Positions 32,095-43,959 of a stretch of 64,000 bases of DNA are shown here, in pieces (the stretch's first letter is position 1; each line of letters starts with the position of its first letter). The translations under genes and the position numbers were made by a program. The stretch spans positions 1,612,001-1,676,000 of the forward strand of contig JANEZZ010000522.1 of NCBI GenBank assembly GCA_026122225.1, written 5' to 3'. The notes beneath the pieces were generated by a model, which made no database searches, was not told the DNA's origin, and worked only from the letters and a program-made list of their open reading frames with translations. Origin of the DNA: Heloderma charlesbogerti (Eukaryota > Chordata > Lepidosauria > Squamata > Helodermatidae).

Positions 32095-32345
32095 GAGCCA
32101 GTGTGGTATAGTGGTGAGAATGTTGGACTGGGAGCTGGGAGATCCGGGTTCTAGTCCCCACTCAGCCGTGGAAGCTCACTGGGTGACTTTGGGCCAGTCA
32201 CAGACTCTCGACCCAACCTATCTCACAGGGTTGTTGTGAGGATAAAATGGAGAGGAGGAGGATAATGTAAGCTGCCTTGGGTTACTTGCTAGAGGAAAAA
32301 AGGTGGGTTATAAATGCAATAAATAAATAAATAAATAAAAAATAA
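32095..32345 (+). mobile_element. MIR-like tRNA-derived SINE, well preserved
   Basis: AGAGCCAGTGTGGTATAGTG (A box), GATCCGGGTTCTAGTCCCCA (B box), GGGTGACTTTGGGCCAGTCA core, CTCACAGGGTTGTTGTGAGG, and an AATAAATAAATAAATAAA tail. This is the best copy of the family in the window. The B box is pol III-like but this is a SINE, not a tRNA gene. Confidence 0.88.
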
Positions 32346-32470
32346 TAATTACACTACTGTTGCTTCCATTTCATTTACGCCTAAATCAAAATGCTTCTGT
32401 GTATTCCAAGTGATTACTTGCAATAACCATGAGCTTGACTGATACCACATGTCACGGTCATTACTAGTAT

Positions 32471-33040
32471 TTGTTGTTGTTCAGTCGTTAAGTCGTGTCC
32501 GACTCTTCGTGACCCCATGGACCAGCACGCCAGGCCTTCCTGTCCTCCGCTCTCTCCCGGAGTGTGCTCAACTTCATATTCATTGCATCGGTGATGCTAT
32601 CTAGCCATCTCATCCTCTGCCATCCCCTTCTTTTGCCTTCAATCTTTCCCAGCATCAGGGTCTTTTCCAGTGACTTTTCTCTTCGCATTAGGTGGCCAGG
32701 GGACTCTTAAGAGTCTTCTCCAGCACCACAGTTCGAAAGCATCAATTCTTCGGTGCTCAGCCTTCCTTATAGCCTAGCTCTCACAGCCATATGTTGCTAC
32801 TGGGAAAACCATAGCTTTGATTATGCGGACCTTTGTCGGCAAGGTGATGTCTCTGCTTCTTACTATGCTGTCTAGGTTTGCCATAGCTTTCCTCCCAAGG
32901 AGCAAGAGTCTTTTAATTTCATGGCTACAGTCACCGTCTGAGGTGATCTTGGAGCCCAAGAAAATAAAATCTGTCACTGCTTCCATTTCTTCCCCTTCTA
33001 TATGCCAGGAAGTGATGGGGCCAGATGCCATGATCTTAGT
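32471..33040 (-). mobile_element. BovB LINE, 5'-truncated, internally deleted
   Basis: Minus-strand 3' part of BovB: the 3' end TTGTTGTTGTTCAGTCG at 32471, C-terminal coding with RRGWQRMRWLDSITDAMN, and the region with MASGPITSWHIEGEEMEAV up to 33040. About 115 bp present in the 1.6-kb copy are missing at about 32696-32699, with short homology at the junction. It is closer to the 1.6-kb copy than to the 20.3-kb copy (shared SGPITSWHIEGEE). Confidence 0.9.
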
Positions 33041-33080
33041 TTACCAAGTGTAATATGTGTGGCTTAGTTCCATGTGTACG

Positions 33081-33509
33081 TAGGGATGTCGGAAGAATCT
33101 GCAATGGAATCAAATGACTTTGGATTTCTATGAATCTGACCCATGGATTGCACAGCAGACCGGCTTTTTCCAAGTCACATGGATTCCATGGACTTGTGGA
33201 CTTTGTTTTTACTTTCCGGAATTTTATGCAAATTTAGTTGTAGAAAAATACGTAAAATAAAAAAGCACCAGCTGAAAATGCATATTTTCCCCATAGACTA
33301 AAGCAGGAAATGTGCATTTGGGGGGGATTTGTGCATTTGGGGGGATTTGCGCATATTTTCAAGTGAGCATTTGTGCAAATGTAGATTTGTGCAAATTCAG
33401 GAAATTGGAAAAAATCCGATTCTGTCAATGAGTAGATGCCAGAACAAATGGCACCTGACAATCTGTGAAATGCAGACGGAAGGGATGTTGCAAAATCTGT
33501 ACATCCCTA
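33081..33509. mobile_element. hAT MITE with TAGGGATGTC...GTACATCCCTA ends, different interior
   Basis: 429 bp. Duplication tgtgtacg (33073-33080) / tgtgtatg (33510-33517), 7 of 8. Termini match the palindrome-rich family (copies A-F), but the interior has no TACGTAAA or CAAATGGC hairpins. It has GGATTYGTGCATTTGGGG tandem words near 33310-33390. Confidence 0.85.
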
Positions 33510-33517
33510 TGTGTATG

Positions 33518-34828
33518 TCTGTGTGTACATACGTACGGATATATGGAGGTATAGATATAGACACACAAAGGTTTGGTCTTTAGAATGAAGTTGCAAAAAC
33601 ATCTTGTTCAACCTATTTTGGTTTATTTAGTATCACATTTGGCCAGGTTCAGAATGCATGTATTCCCTCTCACAGCATCAATATCCTTTTAGGTAAGGCC
33701 TCCTTCACAACTCTCTCTTCAGTATCCATTCAGTGATAGTGTTGAATGTATTCAGCCATCTCAATACCATCTGTAAGTGGGAAGATATTATATACAAGTC
33801 TATGCACTCAGATCTTTGACACATGTTGAAGGTGTGAATACCTTTTAAAAAACTGAGACATGGGGTAATGTCTGAGCATTCAAGCCTCTGCAAGTTCTGT
33901 GATATGTATATGAGGGTTCTGACATGGCTGCGTTTTATGATGTGTTGACCAGGAGAACGCAGCTAGCTTTGTGGCATAGTTTCCAGGGTTATTTGTGCTC
34001 CAAACATCCTTAGCATTTGCAGTGTGTGCATTAGGGCCTAGGATACTGCCAGAGCTGTTTAAAAATAATTCAGCATGCCAAACGTCTGGTTCACATGACC
34101 CACATGCAAACATCTTCATTCTTGTCTTTCCTAGCTGTGCAGGCAAAATGATCTATTAATCGTGGCTGTCTGAATTTCAGTATATCCTGTTAAATAACCA
34201 TTGATCCAGCTCAACCAAATGGCATGCAACAGGCTGAATTGGCTTGCAGGAAACATGCAAGACATTCTCCTGTGTTACCACCTGAAAGTGATGAAATAAA
34301 GCATGGAATTAATTTTAACAACAGTCAACTCCCACCACTACCAAGTCTGTTTCTGGGAACAGCAAAGTCAATATTGGAGCTTATCTGTGTTGGAAAGTCT
34401 GGTGGGACTTAAGGCAGAGTTGCTTTCCATAGAGAAAGCACAGCAACACAGCACTTAGTATTGGAGGCAATAAACGCAGGCTAGAGGCAGTTTAAAAGAA
34501 GTTCAAATCAACTTATTTTATTAGTGCTTTTATACACATTGTCAGAGAAGACTATCTAACACTGTTTAACTGCAAGCACCCCCTAAAGCTGGGTATGTGA
34601 ATGGAAGTAAGTGAAGGCATGAGGTACATACAGTTACTTGCTTCCTGTCTAGACAGACCACATGGCGCTTGTTGCAGAGGCAAGAGGAGAAGGAGGAAGA
34701 CAGAAGAGGAAGGGGAGGGAGCAGGAAATAGGAACTGATCAAGCTACAGGACATTCTCTATTGCCCCCTAGTGTCTGGAAGCATGCGGAGTTGTTCCTAT
34801 TATCCAGCATTCTGGAGAAAAATTCAGG
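33518..34828. other. No gene or repeat recognised
   Basis: Frames at 33705-34146 show no domain. Unassigned. Confidence 0.45.
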
Positions 34829-35000
34829 AGGAACATAAGAAGCTGCATCATACCAAAACAGAGCACTGGTTCATCTAGCTCAGTGTTGTCTATATTGACT
34901 AGCAGCAGCTCTCCAGGGTCTCAGATAGGTGACTTTCCCAGCCCTACATGATGATGCCCCGGGACTGAACCTGGTCATGCTTCCATGCAAAACATGTAAT
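34829..35000 (-). mobile_element. tRNA-derived SINE with CR1-type 3' end
   Basis: Read on + it starts GGAACATAAGAAGCTGCAT (3' end of the SINE), contains CATCTAGCTCAGTGTTGTCT and CTCTCCAGGGTCTCAGATAG, then GGGACTGAACCTGG (B-box complement) and GCAAAACATG. The A-box head is lost. Consistent with SINEs mobilised by CR1. Confidence 0.7.
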
Positions 35001-36561
35001 CCGTGAGTGTCTGCAGGGCAGGGGCAAGTGGGAAGTTGCCCCCTCCCAATAAAATGTAATCCCTGGATTCTCAGCTTTCATTAAAAAAAAAAAAAACCTT
35101 CTAACCATTGTAGACCCTGATAGACCAAGTAAAATATGCAAGCACTATTCTGTCCAATCATTTTGTGACAGACTAGCCTGTTTCTGCCTTTCAGTGTTTT
35201 TAGCCAATGAACAAAGACACAGCAATGATTGACACACTCATTGTCTGGAGAAGGAACTTCCTGGTTCATTTTAAAGCTGGGAGGGGGTCTTCTCTTGGGG
35301 AGAACTGGGGAGAACTGTTTGCTGCCCGATTATGAAAACCAGGAATTTTTAGCGCAGCTGTGACTGGGCAATAGCATGTCTACCCAAAAACAAAAGATAG
35401 CAACAAAGACGGGAGCTCATGATCTTTCTAACTCGGGTCTTATTTCAGACCCTCCTCAAAAGTGAAATGTTTGTAAATGTTTAAAAAGTACCCTGCCAAT
35501 GTCAATGCAGATAAAGCCCATCATTATTATACCCACATTGCAGGGGCTAGGGCTGCAAGCATGGTTGGTTATGCCAGCTCTAGCCCAGCACTGCTGTACC
35601 TATTTCTCTGGAGCTAATGTGAATAGGGTATGACAAGCCTGCAGTGTAGTCCAGTGCTGTTACCTCGGCTCCTGGTGTGTTGTTATTGTTATTTAGGAAA
35701 ATACACAGGGGAGAGGACCATGAAGTTGATGGTAGCAACAGTGCAATTAATTAAGGTCTGGAGAGGGGGGAGGGAACTAGGGAAAGAACTGAGAGTTTCA
35801 GCCACAGGTGGAAGACATAGTCTGGACACCAGGTCTACTAATTGCTGGACAGCAGGCCTGCCCATTTAAGAAACAATGGAGGAATATATTCAAGTTTCTC
35901 AGAGACCAGAGTACCAAGACCCCCCTGCTGCTTGGTCTACCAGAAATGGTAAGCCTTATTCTCTGACAGTAGTGATACATGTATACACTTTGTCACCACC
36001 CCTGGAAAAATTCCTGCCGACACATGTGATCTGCTCTGCTACTGAACCACAGACCTTCCCCCCAGTACACACCAAGGTAGGTAATGTTCCCAGTTGCCTT
36101 ACCACGTGCTGAACAATGAGCCGAGAGAGGCACAATGCCATCAGACAACCACTTTGCCACACAATTAGCTTCAGTGAGAATTCACTTCCCCCACACTGGT
36201 CAGGAGGACACTACAGCGATTGTGTGAATTGGCTCTGAGCCTGGGGCAGCAGAAGACTAAACATGCCACAGCAGTTTAGAAACCGACTGGTTTATTGTGA
36301 CATAAACTTTTATACACAACATACAATGCTATTAGATGCATGAATCAGGCTAAGAAAACAAGAGCATATAAAAGTGGTGGCTTATCATACCCTGGAAGAT
36401 AAACCAGGTAAACACAGCTCAAATTAAGATAGCAGGAATACAAAACACACCTTTAGTACTACTTACATATTATGATTCTTTAAATCCAACTAGAATGCAG
36501 CTTATTTTTCTATTGTCTGAACCACACATAATGAGACCCAGCATGCTGTACCAGTTCAGAG
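35001..36561. other. No gene or repeat recognised
   Basis: 1.5 kb of unique-looking sequence. No assignable exon, repeat or RNA. Confidence 0.5.
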
Positions 36562-36643
36562 CAGCCTTCCTCAACCTGGTGCCCCCCCAGATGTGCTGTA
36601 CTGCAGTTCCCATCATCTCCAGTGGCCAGGTTGGTGAAGGCTG
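36562..36643. mobile_element. hAT-type MITE (CAGCCTTCCCCAACC family), internally deleted
   Basis: CAGCCTTCCTCAACCTGG at the left, GCCAGGTTGGTGAAGGCTG at the right. Confidence 0.7.
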
Positions 36644-37099
36644 GCTTGGGGTGAAATCCTATGGGGATGCCTGACAGCTTCCGAACTCGGGGGCTGATGG
36701 GCATCCTGTGCAGAGCAGGAGGAGTGTGGAAGCGATCTTCGCCCCTACATTCCTCCCACTCTGCATTTTTGCTAGACAGGCATTTTCGCCCATCCAGCTG
36801 AGGCGTCGGAGAGGGGCAGGGAAGGAGGCTGGGGAAGCTGCAGGATTCCTCATCAGCCGGCCTCCCCAGTCCCCTCCCTGCCCACAGAACTGCCCCCTTT
36901 CCCACCTCTCCGAGGTTGCCTTTGCACCCTTGGAGAAGCAGCCGGCATGGTTCTCTCCGCACCACTTGCAAGGGGGTGGGGGTGGGGGGATAGGACTCTT
37001 GGGTCCGAGACTGGAGCTCTGACTCCGACCTCAGATCCAGGAATCCAAACTATCCTAAGGTTCTCCAGGTGCTAGGGGCCATAGGATTGCTCTCCCCAA
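36644..37099. other. GC-rich unique segment, no gene recognised
   Basis: Frames at 36510-37022 on both strands are open through a GC-rich patch, but no domain, start context or splice structure supports a gene. Confidence 0.4.
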
Positions 37100-37290
37100 C
37101 TGTCAAACTAGGACCAGGCAGACAAAGGTTCAGTCCCCACTTAGCCACAAAGCTTACTGGATAACCTTGGGCCAGTTACTATCTCTCAGTAAACTACCTC
37201 ACAGGATAGTTGTGAGGATCAAATGGGTGGGGGATAGACAGCCCTGAGCCCCTTGAAGGGAAGTGAGGTACAAATGTAGTAAGTCATCTG
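37100..37290 (+). mobile_element. MIR-like SINE, diverged
   Basis: GGTTCAGTCCCCACTTAGCC, ATAACCTTGGGCCAGTTACT, CTCACAGGATAGTTGTGAGG and a tail GAGGTACAAATGTAGTAAG. Confidence 0.7.
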
Positions 37291-37507
37291 TTTAAACCCT
37301 GATAACTTTGTCATGCATTCTAGTTAGGAATTGCCCCTTGCAGTTGCTCTGGGTAAATGCAGAGACCCTAATCTATGGTAAAAGTCAGAGGGAACAATTC
37401 AGCAGCCCTTTGGTCCCATCACAATCAATAGAACTCAAGAGCACATTTAAATTCTTGGGACTTAGCCATGCCTAACCTTTGAGGGATTGAGCCTGGAGTA
37501 GCGACAG

Positions 37508-37645
37508 CAGCCCTCCCCAACCAGGCTCCTTCCAGATGTGTTGGACTGCAACTCCCATCACCCCTAGCCAGCATTGCCCAGGCTGGCTGTGGATGATGGG
37601 AGCTGTAGTCCAACACATGTGAAGATGACCAGTTGGGGAAGGCTG
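37508..37645. mobile_element. hAT-type MITE (CAGCCTTCCCCAACC family)
   Basis: 138 bp fold-back: CTGCAACTCCCATCACCCCT against GATGGGAGCTGTAGTCCAAC, ends CAGCCCTCCCCAACC and GTTGGGGAAGGCTG. Confidence 0.8.
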
Positions 37646-37764
37646 TTCTAGAGAGATTCAACAAAGAGACTCCCTTTCTGCATTTTTCATGTTGCCCTTT
37701 TTGAATGCCAATTTTATGTCCCTTCTGTATGGACTCGGTTCCCCTGACGGGCTGTGCTCTCATT

Positions 37765-37870
37765 TGCTGGAGGTCTTCAAGCCTCAGCAGCCGTCTTTGG
37801 CAGATGCTCTAGCTCTGATTGCCTCCACTGAATAGGGGGTTGAACTGGATTGAGGATCTCCAACATGGCC
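37765..37870 (+). mobile_element. CR1 LINE 3' fragment
   Basis: GCTGGAGGTCTTCAAGC, GATGCTCTAGCTCTGATTGC and AATAGGGGGTTGAACTGGAT: the CR1 terminal coding and 3' UTR signature. Confidence 0.7.
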
Positions 37871-37974
37871 TCCCTTTTTTTACTTTAGATGGTTTTTAAT
37901 TTAAAACACACGCGCATTAACTGCGAGGCTGGAATGCTGCAAAATTATTTCCAATAATACCTGTGGACTCCACA

Positions 37975-38240
37975 TGGGGCAAATATGTCATTTGGCATTT
38001 GGAGATGAGACGCCATCTCTGCCTTGCACTCAGTTTCTTGGCCACGTTACGTGTCTCTGAGCCTCACCGCTTTGCCTTCTGGGAAATTGCAGCCGTGTTG
38101 TGAATGGAAAGGCCCATGGTGGCCATTTTATGGGAATGCCCAGAACACTCTCTCAAAATTCCACATGTGCCCACAGGCCAAAAAAGCTTGAGGACCCTGG
38201 ACTAGATGAAAAGCCCCCCTCTAGCTCTATGATTCTGCGT
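37975..38240. mobile_element. hAT-like right end plus CR1 tail debris
   Basis: CCCAGAACACTCTCTCAAAA through GTGCCCACAGGCCAAAAAAG resembles the right part of the element at 46963-47538. It is followed at 38197-38235 by GGACTAGATGA and TAGCTCTATGATTCTG, a CR1-type 3' tail. Boundaries uncertain. Confidence 0.45.
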
Positions 38241-39391
38241 TTCATTCAATGGGAACTTTACCAACTGGGATGTGCATGTTTCATTGTGAATGTTCATTCT
38301 GTGATCATACCCACTCTCTGAAATGCTCTCCAATTATTTGTTTATGTTCCCATTCCAATCTGCAATTTGTCTCCAGCCTCCTCCCAGTTTTCCCTACTCC
38401 CTTGGCTCTCTCACCCAGAGGAAAATCCTCTTCTGCCCTGACAAGTTGATTTGGCAAAGAGTTTTGAATTATAAATACCTTGAAGGAAAAATGTGAGACC
38501 ACAAAGAGTTGAGGCTAGATTTAGAGAATGCATGATTGTCTGTTGGGTATTCATTCACCTGATACTGCTTGTTTATCTGCTGGCTCAGATGGAGGACAGA
38601 AATATAGCCAAGACAGAGGAGCCTAGCAGCATCCTCACTTCTGTGTCTTTCCCCTTTGTATTTAGTAGTTCTTTTTGGAAGCTGGTTTATAAGGGTTTGC
38701 TTGTAATGGAATTACTGAGCCTCAGCTTTTGCCAAAATCACTCTCAGCTCCAGGAGGAAAGTATCTAAAGGCAGGGGGAAAAGAGGAAGAAGCAGAAAAC
38801 CCTACATCAGTTTGAGTTTTTACTGCGTAACTGACCTACACACTCAGTGCCACAGCTTGTGCATCTCAGATCAGAGTTCTCTTCCCTCTGGTCCCAAAGC
38901 TGCTATCCTTCCCTGTTTAATTTCATTACATAAGAGGTGGAAAATGTTGAGAGGGAATTGAGCTCCAGGGAACTTGACAGACATTCAGGAACAAGAGAAA
39001 CATTGCTGGCAGAGAAAGTGGGGGCACGAGGGGGTTAAGTTCAGGTAACCTGACACACTTTACACAGTATGCACCACGCCACTTGTTACTGCCTTTTTAA
39101 CAGCTCTACATCCTAGGTGCAAGAGTGTGCCAGATAGAGGGGATATTTTATATTATACCTTTACAACATCCTCCCTTGTCCTCAGTAATAATACACAGGA
39201 GGATCTATTGTCTTTGTCTATATGGCATAATAAAAGCTCTGTGCTATGGATGCAGTCATGGATTGTTCAAGATGTGCAGACAAACAATCATTGGGTTTAT
39301 GATGCAATAATAATGGCTGTATGCTGCAGGTAGAAAACCACCAGAAAAACAAACAAACCACTGAACCGTAAGACAGTAATTCAGTTCTGGC
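38241..39391. other. No gene or repeat recognised
   Basis: Unique-looking. Confidence 0.45.
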
Positions 39392-39570
39392 CAGTGGAGG
39401 CTGGTGGCTCTGATGTCAGTGGGGCCATAAATCCACTCTGGGTTTCAGTCAGAACCAGTCAGAACTCTGAAGGATTTATCTAAAGCACCGTGGATAGTTC
39501 CCTTAGAGTTCTGACTGAAACCCGGAGCGGATTCACCGCCCCAGTGACATCGAAGCCACCAGCCGCGATC
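39392..39570. mobile_element. hAT-type MITE (CAGTGGAGGCTGG family)
   Basis: Left arm CAGTGGAGGCTGGTGGCTCT and right arm ending GAAGCCACCAGCC. The right terminus is degraded. The arms flank GTGGATAGTTCCC. Confidence 0.75.
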
Positions 39571-39691
39571 ACAATGCTTCACCCATTTGGTATTAATAAA
39601 AGGAAACTGCTAAATGGTGATGAAGAGGTGTTTCCTGAAGAACAAAGCAGGAAGCACAAATTCAGTTAAATTAAAAAACTCCTCTCCTCCT

Positions 39692-40699
39692 AAGCCTTTC
39701 CCATTTTAGTGCCTTCCTGATGTTTTCTAGGGATGTCAGAGAATTCCGCCACGGATCTTGGTGAGGCCGAATGCCAGTGCATTCGGCCCCCCAAACTCCG
39801 TGGTGGAACAGCCTGCCACCCCCCTGCCCCCCCGCGGATCCCCTCCGGGACGAGACTTACCTGTGGCGGATCTTCTGGGCGGCGGCGGCTCCAGCGGTGG
39901 CTTTGGCGGCGGCGGCAGCAGCGGTTGGTCTTCCGACTGGCTGCCGCTGCTGCCATTTCCAGGCTTGTGTAAAAAAAAAAAAAGATGTGTTAGGCTACGT
40001 AAATCTTTACGTAGCCTATCATGGTTGGGTGGGTTTAAAAAAAAAAAAACCGCGTACGCAAATGGCGGCGGCTACGGCTGCCGTCGTTTGCGTTCCTTCT
40101 TTTTGCCGTCTTAATCTACGTAAATATTTACGTAGACTATGACGGCGAAAATAAAGGGGAACGCAAATAGCGTAGCGGGCGCTATTTGCGTCCCCTTTTG
40201 ATTCGCCATTTTAGCCTACATAAATATTTACGTAGGCTAAAACGGTGGATGAAAAAGGGACACAAATAGCACCCGCTACGCTATTTGTGTTCCCCTTTAT
40301 TTTCGCCGTCATAGTGTACGTAAATATTTACTTAGATTAAGACAGCCAAAAAGGATGTAGCCGCCGCCATTTGCGTACGCGTTTTTTTGTGTGTGTTTTT
40401 TTACCCAGATCCCGCTGCGGCCGGAAATCCGGCTGCTGATGGCTCTGGCCTGGCTGGGCCTGGTCGGCTGCTCCGCAGAGCTGCCGTGGAGCACAGCCAG
40501 CCGTTCAAGGATTCCGGGGGGAGGGATGGAACGCCTCCCCCCCACCATAAACATAATCCGCGAACAGGTAAGTCACTTTCGTACATCCCTAATGTTTTCA
40601 ACTGCAACACCCATCAAGTCCCAGTCAGCATGGGCAAGGTCAGGAATGCTGGGAGTTGTAGTCCAAAACATCTGGACGGCACCAGGTTGGGGATGGCTG
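39692..40699. mobile_element. hAT-type MITE (CAGCCTTCCCCAACC family) split by copy E
   Basis: Left part 39692-39727 (AAGCCTTTCCCATTTTAGTG...) and right part 40592-40699 (ending GGTTGGGGATGGCTG) join into one MITE when copy E and one duplication copy are removed. Confidence 0.8.
39728..40591. mobile_element. Palindrome-rich hAT MITE, copy E (complete)
   Basis: 864 bp, TAGGGATGTC to GTACATCCCTA, perfect duplication atgttttc (39720-39727 and 40592-40599). Hairpins in order: X near 39990-40022, Y 40055-40095, X 40103-40142 (exact TACGTAAATATTTACGTA at 40117-40134), Y 40155-40197, X 40205-40243, Y 40255-40300, X 40308-40345, then a half Y. The chain is roughly symmetrical about 40224. Outward splice-donor consensus at 39855-39862 (minus) and 40566-40573 (plus). 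The 226-codon frame across its right edge is not a gene. Confidence 0.93.
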
Positions 40700-41787
40700 T
40701 ACTGCATAATTCCCTCTATTTCCAATGGTCAGTTTATGGTACCATTGCTTACGTATCTAAAATGGCACCACCCATGGACACAAAGGATGTATCAGGAGGC
40801 CTGGGGGAACCTCAAAGTTCGCAAAAGTACAAAAAAAATTATAGGGAGAAAAAACCTAAAGGTGGGAGGTGCTGGGAATATTGCAACTTCATCTGCAAGT
40901 TACAGAAAGGGGGCAGTGTTTCAGTTCATGGGAATTTGGGCCTAGCTAGCCTTAGGATCTCTATAGCCTACAGTGTGGTTTCCTGTTCCTCCCCTTACTT
41001 CCCTCTCTTTCTCTCTTTGACCTTCTCCATTGCTGGGAGGATGTGTGTTTGCTGTCTCTCCTGCTAGAGTTATAGGACACAAAGAAATGGACTGAACAAA
41101 TTTTGTTTGAAACTATACACTGTACCTGCATTTTTATGCAAGAAACTCTGAGTAAACCATTTTATCTTTTCTCCACTAAAGAAGCATGTGGTCCCTTTCT
41201 TAGCCATTTGTATGCATGTGGGACCAGTAAACATTCATTCTGTTCTGCCTTTTGTTTTTCTCTGCTAACTGCTTTTTTAATAGGAGGCAGCAATACCAAA
41301 TCATTCCCATCAAGAGGAAACCACTAAAATAGCCCAGCGAAGGCTGCGCATGTTCAGTGACCATTCTGACTGACTGCTGGAGGTGGGAACAGAAAGGCAG
41401 GGGAAAAGAGAAATGGAATGGAGTGTCTGGAATCCCGAACAGGGAGCGCTCCATACTGCAACAATTTGTTGCAGGTCCCACTTGTGAGACCAAATGCCAG
41501 CTGAAGATTTCACAATGATTGCAGCCACCTTGGCTGGAGAGATAAGGTTGGATCTACATTTTTGTAAACAAATAAATGTGTAGTATCCATTTCTTCTCCA
41601 TGGGAGTAACTACTTCATATTCTGTTCCCAGAGTAGTTACAACATTAACGTCTTTGCTTCTTTTTTAAACTGCACACATCCCATCATCAAGCAAAAGTGT
41701 TTAGCATTCTCTTAGCCATACCATTTACTGACAATTCCAAACAGAAAAAAATGGTGGATCTAGCAGAGGAGACTAGCAACATTATGA
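40700..41787. other. No gene recognised
   Basis: Unassigned. Confidence 0.45.
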
Positions 41788-41903
41788 CAGGGGTGGGTAA
41801 TTTGTGGCATTCCAGAAGTTTTGGCCTACAACTCCCATCAGCCCTACCCAGCATGGCCAATGGTTAGGAATCATAGGTGTTGTAGGCCAAAACATCCTGC
41901 TTT
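41788..41903. mobile_element. hAT-type MITE (CAGGGGTGGG variant)
   Basis: CAGGGGTGGGTAATTTGTGG, CCTACAACTCCCATCAGCCC, TGTTGTAGGCCAAAACATC; the right terminus is deleted. Confidence 0.6.
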
Positions 41904-41919
41904 ATGAAATGCCCTATAA

Positions 41920-42037
41920 CAGCCTTCCCCAAACTGGTGCCCTCCAGATGTGGTGGCCTACAACTCCCATCATCCCAGCCAGCATGGTGGTAGTTGTAGT
42001 CCAACATATCTGGAAGGCACCAGGTTGGGGAAGGCCA
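41920..42037. mobile_element. hAT-type MITE (CAGCCTTCCCCAACC family)
   Basis: 118 bp. Flanks ccctataa (41912-41919) and ctctacaa (42038-42045) agree at 6 of 8. Lies 17 bp from the previous MITE. Confidence 0.78.
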
Positions 42038-42144
42038 CTCTACAATGACATTGCAACAACAAAATGCCACCAATTGACCGTATTTGTCAAACTGTGTACA
42101 TCAAGGTGGTGAAATCAACATGTTCAATGTATTATGCAATCTAT

Positions 42145-42282
42145 TACAATGTATTATGCAGGAATCCAAGTCAGATGGTCTGACTTGGATTCTTGCATTG
42201 AGCAGGGGGTTGGACTCGATGGTCTTATAGGCCCCTTCCAACCCTAATATTCTATGATTCTATGATCTATGATTCTATGCTA
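42145..42282 (+). mobile_element. CR1 LINE 3' tail
   Basis: GCATTGAGCAGGGGGTTGGA, CTCGATGGTCTTATAGGCCC and CTTCCAACCCTA followed by repeated ATTCTATG units, the canonical CR1 end. A small inverted repeat (GAATCCAAGTCAGA / TCTGACTTGGATTC) precedes it. Confidence 0.82.
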
Positions 42283-43959
42283 CTAATGTAATATGTTTCT
42301 AGAACTGAACTCCATTAACAAACCTAACAAGTGTCCTGAAGACATAAAGTGGGTTCCCTGTTACACATTATACATTACACATTATACAGACCCACACCAT
42401 GGAGGCTGCTTTATATCACTCTACCTGGTAGCTTGCATCATGCTATTTGTGCCACATTTGCTACACACTAATGGCTCGTTGCATGAGAACAGCCGCCACG
42501 CATGAAGCAATTTAGTGTCCTCTTGTCCATATGATGGTTGTAATGTGCCAGCTGGCCCTAACTTAAGAAAAGAGTCCCCAAATTGCTTTCTTTGACTGGA
42601 CGCAAGCCTTATAAGCTACTGAGATTCATATTTTGAACCAGGAAATTACGAACATCAGCAATGTCACTTACAGCATTACTGGCCTATCATACTGGCTGTT
42701 ACAAGGATTACTGAGGAAATGGCTGCTTTCACACTAGGAATCTGCTTCTGTGAGGGGAAGGGGCCTTCTGCTCATGGAAGATCCTTCTGCCTGATTTGGG
42801 GGGCTCCCTGTTCCCCCACACACCACTACTCAGCAGGATCTCCTGACTCTCCGTGTAGCATTTCCGGGAGGCTGGAAGAGGTGGTGTGGGAAGGAAGGGG
42901 AGTCTACTTCTGCCAGCGCAGTTGATTCACCTTAAATCTCGATCCAACCCATGGTCTCATTAGCTCTGTCCAGTTAATGTTTATAACGCACCTTGAACAC
43001 TTAAAACATGTTGTATAAATCCTAGGATTCTTGTTGCTCTTTGATACTATTATTACCCCTTTAGACAAAGTAGAAGGTGTAGTACAGACAGACCGAGTAT
43101 AGTACAGACAGTACAGCACAGTAGAGACAGAGCCTCTGTGCTTCTGAAGTGAGGCGATAGCAAGGATTAATTTGCTCCTCTCTACTCCTGCCTGAATGGT
43201 GAAGGGTGGTGTAGCATCTTTTGCATTCGAGTAAGTTGTGCTCATCAAACGTCTGCTTAGACAGAGTAGCAGCAGCTCGCACCAAAGGATATTTTAAAAC
43301 TCTGAACAATCCATGTGTGACATTGAACTTCACAACAAACGTTATGCAACAACATTTTAAAACAATTTGCATTATCCTTCACTGGCATAAGATAAGTTTA
43401 TCTAGTCCTCTGGTATTGCAGTGATGTAACAGCAGAGTATTGTTTCATGTCCCTAAATGGTTGGAAATTCCAAGGCAACTTGACGAGGTCAGTTTTCTTA
43501 AAAACAAATACTGGAGATCAAAATGGTCTTTTGCAATATCTCTGTGTTTACAAAGACGAAGGTAGTGAGCGGGCAGGCATACAGCAAGGCAGCATTAAAC
43601 TCAAGGCAGCATCTGTCCTGGAAAGCAGCAGCAGCAGCCCGTATGCTCCAAGCTCCTAAACACTTTTTCTCTATCTCCAGGTTCAAACTTCACAAAGGAT
43701 GGCTGTGGCACAATCCAGGAGCCAGGAATAGCCCTCTCCCTGACCATCAAAGCCCATTAACCAGGACCCCCACATCCACAATTTTCTTAACAAAAGAATA
43801 GGTCTGTACTAGGCCTGTAGTTATAGACTACAGAAATCCTGTCAGATTTCTGTGAGTGGGGCTATCAATATGGGCTGTCCTGAGGCATTACCTGGACTTG
43901 ACAAAGAAGTGTTAGTCGCTTGTGATGTTCTGTGATGTCTCCACCAGAGCTGAGAAGGC
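42283..43959. other. No gene recognised; possible MIR debris near 43000
   Basis: ATACTATTATTACCCCTTTA (43044-43063) could be SINE remnant. The rest is unassigned. Confidence 0.4.

Noticed and set aside
32095..32345. tRNA gene, because of good A-box and B-box-like sequences
   Set aside because: The body continues into the MIR-like core and an AATAAATA tail, and several diverged copies exist; it is a SINE.
36510..37022. Overlapping frames on both strands in a GC-rich patch
   Set aside because: No domain and no conservation evidence; partly overlaps a hAT MITE.
40387..41067. 226-codon frame
   Set aside because: It starts inside MITE copy E, crosses its boundary and a second MITE, and enters anonymous sequence; no domain.
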